A stretch of DNA of 64,000 bases, taken from the NCBI RefSeq assembly GCF_004353505.1, contig NZ_SMNQ01000026.1, positions 1 through 64,000 on the forward strand. Direction: 5' to 3'. This DNA comes from Streptomyces sp. WAC05374. GTDB taxonomy: Bacteria > Actinomycetota > Actinomycetes > Streptomycetales > Streptomycetaceae. The notes below the pieces were generated by a model. The model did not search any database. It was not told where the DNA came from and was given only the letters and a program-made list of their open reading frames with translations. The position numbers and the translations under genes are program-made. Positions 34,328 to 42,238 of the stretch are shown here, in pieces. Each line of letters opens with the position of its first letter. Position 1 is the first letter of the stretch.

Positions 34328-34843
34328 TCAGGCGCCGGTCCGCCCGTCGACGAGCTCGCGTACGACATCGAGGTGGCCGTTGTGGCGGGACGTCTCCTCG
34401 ATGAGGTGGAGGAGCACCCACCGGAGGTCGACGTGGCGGCCGTCGCGGATGGGGCGCTTGGCCGTCGCGTTCAGCTCGTGGTCGGACACCAGGCGACGGT
34501 AGCGGGCGCTCTGCTCCTCGTACTCGGCGAGAAGCTGGGACAGCGGGATGTCGACCGCTGTCCGCATCTCAGGGTCCGGATCGTCGTCGGTCGCCTCGGC
34601 GAGCGGCCCCGCGAGCTCCTCACCCAGAAAGACCACGTCGAACCAGTAGTGCTCGACCCACCGCACATGGCTGATCAGTCCGCACATCGTCATCAGTGGT
34701 GAACTGGGGAGCGGGGCCTTGCGGGCGTCTTCGGCGGACACGCCCTCACACTTGGCCCGCGCGGTGTCACGGGCGTAGTCGAGGAAGGTCACTAGCTGCG
34801 TACGCTCGTCCCACGCGGGAGGCGTGTCGGTTCGTTGAGTCAT
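34328..34843 (-). CDS. DinB-family (DUF664) putative metal-dependent protein
   Basis: 171 residues from ATG 34843. It shows the four-helix DinB layout: TQLVTFLDYARDTARAKCEG, LMTMCGLISHVRWVEHYWFD with the first His ligand, LLAEYEEQSARYRRLVSDHE, and DLRWVLLHLIEETSRHNGHL with the distal HxxxH-like ligands (H in LLHLIEE, H in SRHNGH). Streptomyces proteins of this group include mycothiol- or bacillithiol-dependent transferases. The three-His metal site appears complete, so a thiol transferase or hydrolase role is possible; substrate unknown. Confidence 0.9.
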   Translation of the reverse strand: MTQRTDTPPAWDERTQLVTFLDYARDTARAKCEGVSAEDARKAPLPSSPLMTMCGLISHVRWVEHYWFDVVFLGEELAGPLAEATDDDPDPEMRTAVDIPLSQLLAEYEEQSARYRRLVSDHELNATAKRPIRDGRHVDLRWVLLHLIEETSRHNGHLDVVRELVDGRTGA

Positions 34844-34942
34844 CGCGAGGAGTGTGGCGCGGCTCGGCACGAGTGTCGACCGAATTCATCGGAGAAAGCA
34901 GCCGGAGGGGGCCGGACCATGTCCGGACAGGCCGGAGTGTGT

Positions 34943-36367
34943 CTAGAACGGCGGGTCCTCAATGCTCCCCCCGCTGTCATCCGTACCGCCGCACTCGCCG
35001 ACGCAACTGCCACCGTACTCCTGCTCGCTGCCACGGATGCCCCACCGCTGCTTCAGCGCCTCCCGTTGGGCAGGGACACCGGGGATCGCGGCGAGTGCTT
35101 CAAGGGGGCGGCCTTGCCGGATCAGCAGCTCGGCCAGTTGTGTGGCGTGGTGATGAGCACGGGACCGAAGCAGGTCGATGGCCTCGTTCGAGCGCCCGTC
35201 CTGGGCCAGCAACCAGGCCAAGGTCGCGTCCCGTTCTTCGGGCTCGAGCCCGGGTGTCGCCTCGATCTCCGCGATGGCTTCACGACAACGGCCCGACTCT
35301 CCCATCAGCGACCAGCGGTTGGACGGAATCCAGTGCGCGCTCTCCTCCAGGAACTCCGGACTGCGCTCCTCCAGCAGTCGCAGGGCCTGTTCGTGGCGTC
35401 CGTGCTCGGCGAGCACGGTCACTGCCGCCTGCAGAAGGCCGTTCCAGCGGTCCTCGAACGTGGGCCGCACCGCCTCGACGGCGTCGTCGAGGCGGCCCTG
35501 ACGGACGAGCAGTTCCATGAGCAGAACCTGGTAGTTGCCCGGACAGTGGTCGGTGGCGATGTGCTCGCGCAGCAGCGTCTCGGCCTGCTCGGCCCGCGCC
35601 GTTTCCTCCAGGACCCTCACCAAGGGCTCGAAAGCAGCGTACTCAGGACCGCCGGTCGCCAACTGCCACAGCTCCTCGACGCGCCCGTGCCGCGCAAGGA
35701 GCCTCGCGTAGTACGTGGTCGTGAGCTCGAGGCCGGACCGGCGTGCGGCCACGTCGGAGCCGAGAACCGTGATCGCTTCTTCCACGCGTCCGGACCTCTC
35801 CAGGACACTCGCCTGGAGAGCAAGGGCCGTCCCGAGAGTCGAGCGTCGACCTTCTGCGTGCATCCGCCGGGCCTCTTCAGCGAGCGGTGTGATCAGTCGA
35901 AGGACCTGCTCGTCCCGGCCCTGTCCCTCGGTCATCTCCACCAGGAACGACAGCAGCCGATCGTCCCGCAGGTGCGGTACGAGCACCTCTATCGCCGCAT
36001 CGACCCGCCCCGCCCGCGCCAGTACTTCCGCGTGGACCCGGCACGCCTCGCCGAGCTTATGCGTCACTCCGTCCGGGTGCGCCAGGGCCAACGCCTCCGG
36101 AAACCGGTTCATTTTCAGCAGGATGTCGGCGCCGGCGGAAATCGCAGGCAGCCCCCCAGTACCCGCGAACGGCTGCATCACCGCCCAGGCCCGCTCGGCT
36201 TCCCCCACCATGAGCAGTTCCCGTACCGCGCCCTGTGCGCAGAACCAGTCCCCGCGCTCGCCCGCTGTCCGCACCACCAGGTCCAGGTGTCCGTGTTCGA
36301 GGAGCAGGTCCACGACGCGTGGACTGACTCCTCCGACTGTCCGCCTGCCATTCAAGATCATCCACAT
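34943..36367 (-). CDS. TPR-like helical repeat protein
   Basis: 474 residues from ATG 36367. The whole length is short helical hairpins in TPR/PPR style: ADILLKMNRFPEALALAHPD, AEVLARAGRVDAAIEVLVPH, LQASVLERSGRVEEAITVLG, YYARLLARHGRVEELWQLAT, LMELLVRQGRLDDAVEAVRP, VLAEHGRHEQALRLLEERSP and LAWLLAQDGRSNEAIDLLRS. The C-terminus is a Gly/Ser/Cys-rich tail (GGSCVGECGGTDDSG). No catalytic domain is present. This is a recurrent Streptomyces protein of unknown role, likely a protein-protein interaction scaffold in the cytosol. Confidence 0.88.
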   Translation of the reverse strand: MWMILNGRRTVGGVSPRVVDLLLEHGHLDLVVRTAGERGDWFCAQGAVRELLMVGEAERAWAVMQPFAGTGGLPAISAGADILLKMNRFPEALALAHPDGVTHKLGEACRVHAEVLARAGRVDAAIEVLVPHLRDDRLLSFLVEMTEGQGRDEQVLRLITPLAEEARRMHAEGRRSTLGTALALQASVLERSGRVEEAITVLGSDVAARRSGLELTTTYYARLLARHGRVEELWQLATGGPEYAAFEPLVRVLEETARAEQAETLLREHIATDHCPGNYQVLLMELLVRQGRLDDAVEAVRPTFEDRWNGLLQAAVTVLAEHGRHEQALRLLEERSPEFLEESAHWIPSNRWSLMGESGRCREAIAEIEATPGLEPEERDATLAWLLAQDGRSNEAIDLLRSRAHHHATQLAELLIRQGRPLEALAAIPGVPAQREALKQRWGIRGSEQEYGGSCVGECGGTDDSGGSIEDPPF

Positions 36368-36488
36368 TCACCGGAGCAGCGTATGTGGCCTCGTAGCCCG
36401 TCCGCGCGGCACCTTCTGCCATCGGTACGGCCGGCAGCCTACGCACCTGATCCGGTAGCCGAGTCGTGGTTCAGGTGCCGACGGAGGA

Positions 36489-36887
36489 TCAGCCGCCGGC
36501 GGACAGCCTGTGCCACCAGTGACCGCACCCGTGCGAGCAATGGCGTTCGCGGCGTCGTGCGTCGGCGATCCCCAGCACCGCGATCAGCAGTCGGAACGCC
36601 TTTCGGCGTTCGCCGCGGGGAGTGAGAGAGGCGATTTTCCCCAGTTGCTCGTTGATCCGACCTTGTGTGATCAGCACCGCCGGCGTGTGCGTCGGGCGCA
36701 GACCGGCACGGTGGATGCTTTCCGGTCCGTCCTCGGCGGTGGCACGTGCCTGGACACAGTGGTGGCGCAGAAACAGCAGGGCCTCGGACTGCTCCTGTGG
36801 GTCGAGTGCGTCGAACCACGCGATGCCTTGTGACATCGGGCGGAGCCCCTGAGCCAGTTCATTGAGTATGACGTCGCGTTGGGTCAT
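36489..36887 (-). CDS. DUF5958 family protein
   Basis: 132 residues from ATG 36887, with GGAAGACAGG upstream. It matches the conserved DUF5958 pattern: RDVILNELAQGLRPMSQGIA, WFDALDPQEQSEALLFLRHH, AGLRPTHTPAVLITQGRI and KAFRLLIAVLGIADARRRER with HCSHGCGHWWH at the end. The Cys/His-rich tail could bind a metal. The family is actinomycete-specific and uncharacterised, often found singly in accessory regions. It lies upstream of the TPR gene on the same strand with a 121-base gap. Confidence 0.88.
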   Translation of the reverse strand: MTQRDVILNELAQGLRPMSQGIAWFDALDPQEQSEALLFLRHHCVQARATAEDGPESIHRAGLRPTHTPAVLITQGRINEQLGKIASLTPRGERRKAFRLLIAVLGIADARRRERHCSHGCGHWWHRLSAGG

Positions 36888-37233
36888 GCCTGTCTTCCGT
36901 CGTGCAAGCGGTGGTTCACCGCGGAGTCGAGTTCAGTGGAATCAGGCAACGAGAGCCCGCCCCGGCCGACTGGCCGGAAACAGACAGCTCCGGCACACGA
37001 AGCCGAGAATCGGTCGCCGGCCCACGTGATCCATGTGGTGCCGTGGGTGTCAGCAGATCCGCCGTACGCGGTGTACTCGGACGTGCAAACATGCTGCCCG
37101 CAGAGCCCCCCGTCGGCACCCGTTCTTCCTCCGCCCCCTGACCGGGTGCGCAGAGTGCGAACCGAAGCGCTCACACCCGCAACGCCCCCCGCTCGTCCGT
37201 AGCAGAATGGCAGCATGCTGATCAGAAAGGGCG
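36888..37233. other. Intergenic region, 346 bp, no supported gene
   Basis: This is the divergent promoter region between the DUF5958 gene and the rightward gene at 37234. No clear dyad or sigma-type promoter pair is visible, and no frame is coding-like. Confidence 0.5.
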
Positions 37234-37653
37234 ATGCCACGTAGGCGCCCGAAGGCCGTCCGTGCTGAGCGGTGGCGGCCTCCCGGACATGTTGTCGTTC
37301 GGCGGATCCGGGGCGTTTCCGCGAGGACTCGTGCAGCCGTCCGCCGCGTAGAGGACGAGCGGATGTGGCCCGGTGCGGTTGCTGACGCGCTCGCCCGCTT
37401 CGAGTCGGCGTTCAGGCAACCCGGCCGTTGTCCGACGGCGTCCCGGGTATGGCAGCCCGGACTGGAGGTCGAGTATGCCCGCGACGATCTGGAAGAGGTC
37501 ATGCTTCACCTCCCCCGCGGCGCACGGCGCGATCTCGGCCGACTGGTTGCCCGTATCGACGACGAGTTCGAGCGTCGTACTCTGCCGAATCCTGCGCCGG
37601 TGAACGCCTTCACCGTTGGCGGCTGGTGGTGGTCAAGGACCCGTGAGCGCTGA
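37234..37653 (+). CDS. Hypothetical protein (139 aa), Arg-rich helical
   Basis: ATG 37234 follows AAGGGCG at a short distance. The central and C-terminal parts are coding-like: GAVADALARFESAFRQPGRC, GLEVEYARDDLEEVMLHLPR, GARRDLGRLVARIDDEFERR and a Trp-rich end (GGWWWSRTRER). The last motif resembles Streptomyces hypotheticals ending in LxRLVxRLDxEYxRRTLPDP. The N-terminal 40 residues are less convincing, so the true start may lie downstream. Function unknown. Confidence 0.6.
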   Translation: MPRRRPKAVRAERWRPPGHVVVRRIRGVSARTRAAVRRVEDERMWPGAVADALARFESAFRQPGRCPTASRVWQPGLEVEYARDDLEEVMLHLPRGARRDLGRLVARIDDEFERRTLPNPAPVNAFTVGGWWWSRTRER

Positions 37654-37891
37654 CGACGCCGACGAGGCCCCGTGCACGTGATGCCGCTCAATCACCTGCC
37701 TGCTGTACGGGCGGGTCATCAATTGGCCCGTCCGCGTGCTCGACGAGCGCCCACGGCCGGCGAGGCGCGCGTTCCCGGCTGCCGGCTGCCTCCGCCGGCG
37801 TGGACGGGGTCCGGCAAAGACCCGCCCGGTGCGCAGCGAGAAGGGACCTGAAAAGGCCAGGGACACAGTCGGACCGATGGAGCCCACGCTG

Positions 37892-38821
37892 TCAGGAATT
37901 CTCGCGCAGGTCGCCCAGCGTGTCGCCGTAGAACCGGAACAGGCGCAGCCCCTCCGGCCCGTCGGTGCCCGTCCGGCGCAGGCGTTGCCAGCAGTCGGCG
38001 GTGAGGCGGCGTGCCCGGGCGCCGGGCCATGGCTGCGGCAGCAGTTCCGGGGGGAGCAGCGGGTCGGGTTCCATGGCTGTGGTGAACTCGGCCGCCAGTT
38101 CGACGGCCATGGCCAGGCGACCGGCCGCCACGCCCCCGGCACCGTCGGCCCCTTCCGGCGCGCTCAGCTCGGTCAGGCAGTGCCGCGCGAAGGCGGTGAG
38201 CCGTTCGTAGCGGGCGGCGATGTCCTTGAGGGGCCACAGTACGGCGGCAAGGGCGGCGGGTTCGGTGAGGGTGCCGATGCGCAGGTCGGTGCTGGTGAGG
38301 AAGGTCAGGGAGTCCAGGGCGCCCAGGTGGCGGGCGTGGCTCTCGACGATGTCGGTGACCGGGTTGGCGGTGACGTAGAGGCCGCCCTGGAGGGGGGCCG
38401 CGCCGAGGTGGAGAAGGGTGTCGCGCAGGGCGTCGCGGGTGGTGCGACGGGATTCGGGGATGGCGAAGGCGAACAGGTGCCAGACGCCGTCCCAGGGCGA
38501 GTGTCCGGCGTCCTGCCGATAGGCGTGGCGTACGTACGCCGCGTCCGGCACGAGGGCGCCGGCCGGGTCGGCGACGGCCCGCAGCACGGCCCTGCGCCCC
38601 CGGCCGTCCTGGGTGAACCGGCCGTCGGCAACCAGGCGTTTGACACACAGCCGCACCTGCTGGTCGGACATGCCCAGCAGGCCCGCGACGCTGTACAGCT
38701 CACCGGCGTCCACGGTGCCGTCCTCCCGTACGAGTGCGTGCACCAGCAGCCGGGTGGGGACCTGCGGCCTGGGCGCGTGTTCCGTACGCGTACCGCTGAC
38801 GGGGGCGCCGGGGGCGGTCAC
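37892..38821 (-). CDS. PaaX-family transcriptional regulator
   Basis: 309 residues from GTG 38821, which overlaps the stop of the upstream acetyltransferase (GTGA). The N-terminal winged helix is VPTRLLVHALVREDGTVDAG, ELYSVAGLLGMSDQQVRLCV, KRLVADGRFTQDGRGRRAVL. The central PaaX domain has PWDGVWHLFAFAIPESRRTT and AAPLQGGLYVTANPVTDIVE. The C-terminal PaaX_C domain runs from LKDIAARYERLTAFARHCL to RLRRTGTDGPEGLRLFRFYG. PaaX repressors respond to acyl-CoA or other small ligands. It probably controls its own operon and the divergent hydrolase through the dyad at 39553. Its 3-prime end was copied to 28883-29069. Confidence 0.92.
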   Translation of the reverse strand: MTAPGAPVSGTRTEHAPRPQVPTRLLVHALVREDGTVDAGELYSVAGLLGMSDQQVRLCVKRLVADGRFTQDGRGRRAVLRAVADPAGALVPDAAYVRHAYRQDAGHSPWDGVWHLFAFAIPESRRTTRDALRDTLLHLGAAPLQGGLYVTANPVTDIVESHARHLGALDSLTFLTSTDLRIGTLTEPAALAAVLWPLKDIAARYERLTAFARHCLTELSAPEGADGAGGVAAGRLAMAVELAAEFTTAMEPDPLLPPELLPQPWPGARARRLTADCWQRLRRTGTDGPEGLRLFRFYGDTLGDLRENS

Positions 38822-39486
38822 CGTGCACCCCCGCCGGCCCGGTCCGCCTCGGTGACGGGTCGGTACATGGTGGTCACGGCACCGAATCCCATCAGACGGC
38901 GCAGGTAGGGCGTCTGCTCGGTGTGCCGGGCGACGAAGCCGTGCCGTTCGTACAGGGCTCGGGCACGGGGGTTGGTGTCGATGACATCCAGGCGGATACG
39001 ACGGCATCCGTTCTCGGCCGCGATGGCGGCGACCTCCTGCAACAGCAGGCTGCCGATCCCGCCGGCGCGGTGGCGCGCGTCCACCACGATGCCGTCCATG
39101 ACGAGTTCCCCCTCCTTCGGGGTGCGTTCGAACAGGGCGAGGACGGCGAGCCGGGGCAGGCCGCGCAAGAGCCCGTAGGCGGACAGGACGTCCTTCACGT
39201 CGCCGCCGGTGAGCGCGCGGCCGCCGAGCTGGTAGCCCGCCACGCCCACCACGGTCCCGTCGGTGAGTGCGGTCACGCCCCGGTCGTGGTTCAGGTGCGC
39301 GGCGATGAAGGCCCGCCCGGTGTCCGGGGGGTTGAGGGCGGGGCCGAGTTTGCGGCCGAACGCCTCCCAGTACAGGGCGGCCACCTCCTTCTCGCTTCCC
39401 TCGGGCACACCGCGTCGGTACGCGACGGCCTGGGCCCGCCGGCCGCCCCCCGGTCGGTCCCGCGTCGTGGGGTGGTGCGGGTTCAT
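38818..39486 (-). CDS. GNAT family N-acetyltransferase
   Basis: 222 residues from ATG 39486; an in-frame GTG nine bases upstream (39495), behind AGGGAG, is an alternative start. The GNAT core is GVTALTDGTVVGVAGYQLGG, LVMDGIVVDARHRAGGIGSL (A-loop R-x-x-G-G-I-G-S-L), LQEVAAIAAENGCRRIRLDV and DTNPRARALYERHGFVARH. It is the first gene of a two-gene operon with the PaaX regulator, translation being coupled by a GTGA overlap. It acetylates an amine or a modified residue; substrate unknown. Co-expression with PaaX suggests a detoxification or signalling unit. Confidence 0.9.
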   Translation of the reverse strand: MNPHHPTTRDRPGGGRRAQAVAYRRGVPEGSEKEVAALYWEAFGRKLGPALNPPDTGRAFIAAHLNHDRGVTALTDGTVVGVAGYQLGGRALTGGDVKDVLSAYGLLRGLPRLAVLALFERTPKEGELVMDGIVVDARHRAGGIGSLLLQEVAAIAAENGCRRIRLDVIDTNPRARALYERHGFVARHTEQTPYLRRLMGFGAVTTMYRPVTEADRAGGGAR

Positions 39487-39552
39487 GGGCTCCACGCGAC
39501 TGCTCCCTCTCGTCGTCCCCGTTCCCTCCACTATCAACTATAGTACGTTCAC

Positions 39553-39575
39553 TTTCAATACGAGCGTTCTTGAAA
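39553..39575. promoter_or_regulatory. Candidate PaaX operator in the divergent promoter
   Basis: TTTCAA-N11-TTGAAA is a perfect inverted repeat centred between the GNAT-PaaX operon and the hydrolase gene, 21 bases before the hydrolase GTG. The whole 39530-39585 stretch is markedly AT-rich and also contains ACTATAGT (39536-39543), a likely -10 region. It is the natural place for the adjacent PaaX repressor to bind. Confidence 0.7.
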
Positions 39576-39595
39576 CGATAGATCGGAGCGGTCCG

Positions 39596-40726
39596 GTGCT
39601 GAGACGACGACAGCGGGTCCGCGCGGGGCGCGGACGGCGGCGCCTGGTGTGGGGACTGGTCGGGGCCCTTGTGGTGGTGATTGGTCTCGGAGGCGTCGTG
39701 GTGTGGCAGAACACCTACGCCCTGCGGGAGGAGCGTGTGGTGCTGCGGCACCACGGCCATCGGCTGGAGGGAGTGCTGGCCCGCCCGCCGGCAGGCGACG
39801 GACCGTTCGGGCTGGTGGTCTTCGTGCACGGCGACGGGCGTGTGGACGCGACCCACGACACCTTCTACCGGCCCTTGTGGGAATCGTTCGCGCGGGCGGG
39901 TTACGCCTCGCTGTCGTTCAGCAAACCGGGCGTGGCGGGATCGGAGGGCGACTGGCTGGAGCAGAGCATGGACGACCGCGCCGCGGAGACCCTCGCCGCG
40001 GTCGCCTGGGCCCGGGCCCGTCCCGACATCGACGGCGATCGCATAGGGCTGTGGGGAGCGAGCCAGGCCGGATGGGTGCTGCCGAAGGTCGCCGCGAAGG
40101 ACCGGCGTGTCCAGTTCGTCATCGCCGTCTCCCCGGCCGTCAACTGGCTCCGGCAGGGCCGCTACAACCTGCTCGCCGAACTCCGCGGGGAAGGCGCCGA
40201 CCAACTTCGCATCGAGGAGGCCATGCGCCGCCGGGACACGACCCTGCGCCTGCTGCGGCGGGGTGCGTCCTACGAGGAGTACCGCGCGACGGTCGGTGAC
40301 ACCGGTGACATCACGCCCGGCCGGTGGCGGTTCATCACGAAGAACCACACCGCTGACGCGGTCGCCGACCTGCGCGCCATGCGGGGGACCCCCGTCCTGC
40401 TCGTGCTGGCCGGCCACGACGTGAACGTGGACGTCACGGAGACGGAGACCGTGTACCGCGAGATCCTCCCCGCCTCCACGCTGAGCGTCGAGCACTACGC
40501 CGACGCCACCCACTCGCTGGTGGACCACGACACCGAACGCTCACCGCTGCGGCTGGCAGCGACCGCCGTACTCGCACCACGGAAGCTCTACGCGGCGGGA
40601 TTCCTCGACCGTCAGGCCCGTTTCCTGCGGCGGCACGGAGCGGGAGAGGGCCCCGGTCCCAAGCCGTCCGAAAACTGCTCCCCGCCGACCGGACCGGTCG
40701 TAGGTTGTCGGCATGGGGACCGTTGA
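39596..40726 (+). CDS. Membrane-anchored alpha/beta hydrolase
   Basis: 376 residues from GTG 39596 behind GGAG. A basic N-terminus and one membrane helix (WGLVGALVVVIGLGGVVVWQ) anchor the protein; the catalytic domain would face outward. The hydrolase fold shows FGLVVFVHGDGRVDATHDTF (oxyanion HGDG), ARAGYASLSFSKPGVAGSEG, DGDRIGLWGASQAGWVLPKV with nucleophile elbow G-A-S-Q-A, PVLLVLAGHDVNVDVTET (Asp region) and YADATHSLVDHD with the catalytic His. Related proteins cleave esters. Its last 14 bases overlap the acetyltransferase gene downstream, so the two may form an operon. Confidence 0.88.
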   Translation: MLRRRQRVRAGRGRRRLVWGLVGALVVVIGLGGVVVWQNTYALREERVVLRHHGHRLEGVLARPPAGDGPFGLVVFVHGDGRVDATHDTFYRPLWESFARAGYASLSFSKPGVAGSEGDWLEQSMDDRAAETLAAVAWARARPDIDGDRIGLWGASQAGWVLPKVAAKDRRVQFVIAVSPAVNWLRQGRYNLLAELRGEGADQLRIEEAMRRRDTTLRLLRRGASYEEYRATVGDTGDITPGRWRFITKNHTADAVADLRAMRGTPVLLVLAGHDVNVDVTETETVYREILPASTLSVEHYADATHSLVDHDTERSPLRLAATAVLAPRKLYAAGFLDRQARFLRRHGAGEGPGPKPSENCSPPTGPVVGCRHGDR

Positions 40727-41276
40727 TGACATGGAGTTCCGCACTGCCCGGCCCGAGGACACCGAGGCCATCGAGGCACTCGACGGATCCTTCACCACCC
40801 GCACCGTCTTCCGCGTGACCGGCACCGAGCACGGGTTCACCCTCCAGGAGATCCCGGTGCACCCGCCCATCCGCAAAGTCTTCCCGGCGGACAACAGCGA
40901 CGACGGGGACGGCTCCGCGGCCGAGGAGGACCCGGACAGCCGTACCTTCGTCGCCCTCGGCCCCGACGGCCGCCTGGCCGGCTTCGCCGCTGTCTCCTAC
41001 GCCCCGTGGAACCGGCGACTGGTCATCGACGACCTCGAGGTCGCTCCGCCCTACCGGGGCCAGGGCGTCGGCCGTGCCCTGGTCGGCCACGCCGCCGAGT
41101 TCGCCCGCGAGCGAGGTGCCGGGCACATCTGGCTGGAAGTCACCAACATCAACGCACCGGCGATCCACGCCTACCGGCGGATGGGCTTCACCTTCTGCGG
41201 ACTGGACACGACGCTCTACGCCGGCACCCCGTCCTCGGGCGAACACGCCCTCTACATGAGCAAGCCCTGCCCCTGA
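40713..41276 (+). CDS. sat: Streptothricin/nourseothricin-type N-acetyltransferase
   Basis: 187 residues. From memory of the family it closely resembles the Streptomyces streptothricin acetyltransferases (Sat/Nat). Shared landmarks are TEAIEALDGSFTTRTVFRVT, an acidic loop (DNSDDGDGSAAEEDPDSRTF), NRRLVIDDLEVAPPYRGQGV with the acetyl-CoA loop R-G-Q-G-V-G-R-A, and IWLEVTNINAPAIHAYRRMG followed by a C-terminal CGLDTTLYAGTPSSGEHALY. Such enzymes acetylate the beta-lysine amine of streptothricin and give resistance. The start at 40713 aligns with known N-termini. No streptothricin biosynthetic gene is in this window, so it may be a stand-alone resistance gene. It overlaps the hydrolase upstream by 14 bases. 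Confidence 0.9.
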   Translation: MGTVDDMEFRTARPEDTEAIEALDGSFTTRTVFRVTGTEHGFTLQEIPVHPPIRKVFPADNSDDGDGSAAEEDPDSRTFVALGPDGRLAGFAAVSYAPWNRRLVIDDLEVAPPYRGQGVGRALVGHAAEFARERGAGHIWLEVTNINAPAIHAYRRMGFTFCGLDTTLYAGTPSSGEHALYMSKPCP

Positions 41277-41551
41277 GACACCAGCGGGCGGCTGACACAT
41301 CGTGACCGCATTCCCCAAGAGGGGACCCGACCGCCGGTCGGGCATCAACCGACGCCAACAGGCGCGAGGTGGGGAATCCGGTGATACCGCCCCCCACGCG
41401 CCGCCGTGAGACGTTCCTCCTTCGCGTGCCGTCCCGCCGCCCGCAGCCTGGGACGCCGCCCTGACGCCGTCCGGGCGGCGGAAGATGGCCGGTCTTGAGT
41501 GGTACGCCGCAGGACACCCGCTCCTACCATCACCGGATGGGGGGATGGCAC

Positions 41552-42238
41552 ATGGTGGTACGGACGGGGCGGCACGTCGCGCGCCCGGCGGCGGTGTCGG
41601 TGATCGCGCTGGTACTCGCGGCCTGTGGTCACGCGGACCGGGGCGCGTCGCAGCCCACCCTGAGGCCCTCCGTCACGGTGCAACCCGTACCGCCGTCGAG
41701 CGACGGCGCCAGTGCGGTCGGCGGTGCTCGGACGGATGAGCACTCCGGCATGGGCGACGAGTCCGGTACGGGGCAGGGCGCGAGCTCGCCAGGTGCTCCC
41801 GACGGGCTCTCCGGCGGCGGTTCGGGCGGACGGACGAGCAGCCCGTCCGGCAACTCCTCGACGAGCGGTGCAACAGGCGGCCCGTCGTACGGCGGTGACC
41901 CCGTGCCTCCCGTCCCTCTGCCCCCGACCACCGGCGGACCGCGGCCCGACCCGGTCGGTGGCATCGACCCCAGCGGTGGCGGCGACGGCGGCGGCGGTGA
42001 CGTGGGAGGCACGAGCGAGGGCGGCACGAGCGAGGGCGGCACGAGCGAGGGAGGCGGCGACACACCGATCCCCAGTTGCCCTCCCGCGACCGGGTCGTCC
42101 CCCGGACCCTCCGGGTCGGACAGCCCCACCCCCTCACCCCCGGGTGACCCACCGCCTTCACCACCATCAAGCCCGTCGAACCCGCCCTGCCCCGGCCCCG
42201 GCGGCACCCCCGGCGAATCCGGCCCGGCCGGCGGATGA
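41552..42238 (+). CDS. Low-complexity lipoprotein
   Basis: 228 residues from ATG 41552 behind GGGGGA. Signal peptide with lipobox VLAAC, Cys25. The mature protein is almost entirely Gly/Ser/Pro/Thr low complexity, including a GGTSE triple repeat and a Pro/Ser-rich end (PSPPGDPPPSPPSSPSNPPC), with two Cys in the last third. It is probably an extended, unstructured wall-spanning tether. Coupled by ATGA to the membrane protein downstream, suggesting that the two work together at the membrane. Confidence 0.75.
   Translation: MVVRTGRHVARPAAVSVIALVLAACGHADRGASQPTLRPSVTVQPVPPSSDGASAVGGARTDEHSGMGDESGTGQGASSPGAPDGLSGGGSGGRTSSPSGNSSTSGATGGPSYGGDPVPPVPLPPTTGGPRPDPVGGIDPSGGGDGGGGDVGGTSEGGTSEGGTSEGGGDTPIPSCPPATGSSPGPSGSDSPTPSPPGDPPPSPPSSPSNPPCPGPGGTPGESGPAGG
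42008..42052 (+). repeat. Three 15-bp in-frame repeats
   Basis: GGCACGAGCGAGGGC at 42008 and 42023, and once with a final change at 42038, encode GTSEG three times in the lipoprotein tether. Copy-number change keeps the frame. Confidence 0.85.

Noticed and set aside
34696..36625. A 596-codon plus-strand frame
   Set aside because: Antisense to the TPR-like gene; no domain or start signal.
37892..40528. A single 878-codon minus-strand protein
   Set aside because: Only the last 309 codons are the PaaX regulator. The rest is antisense to the hydrolase and overlaps the GNAT gene in another frame.
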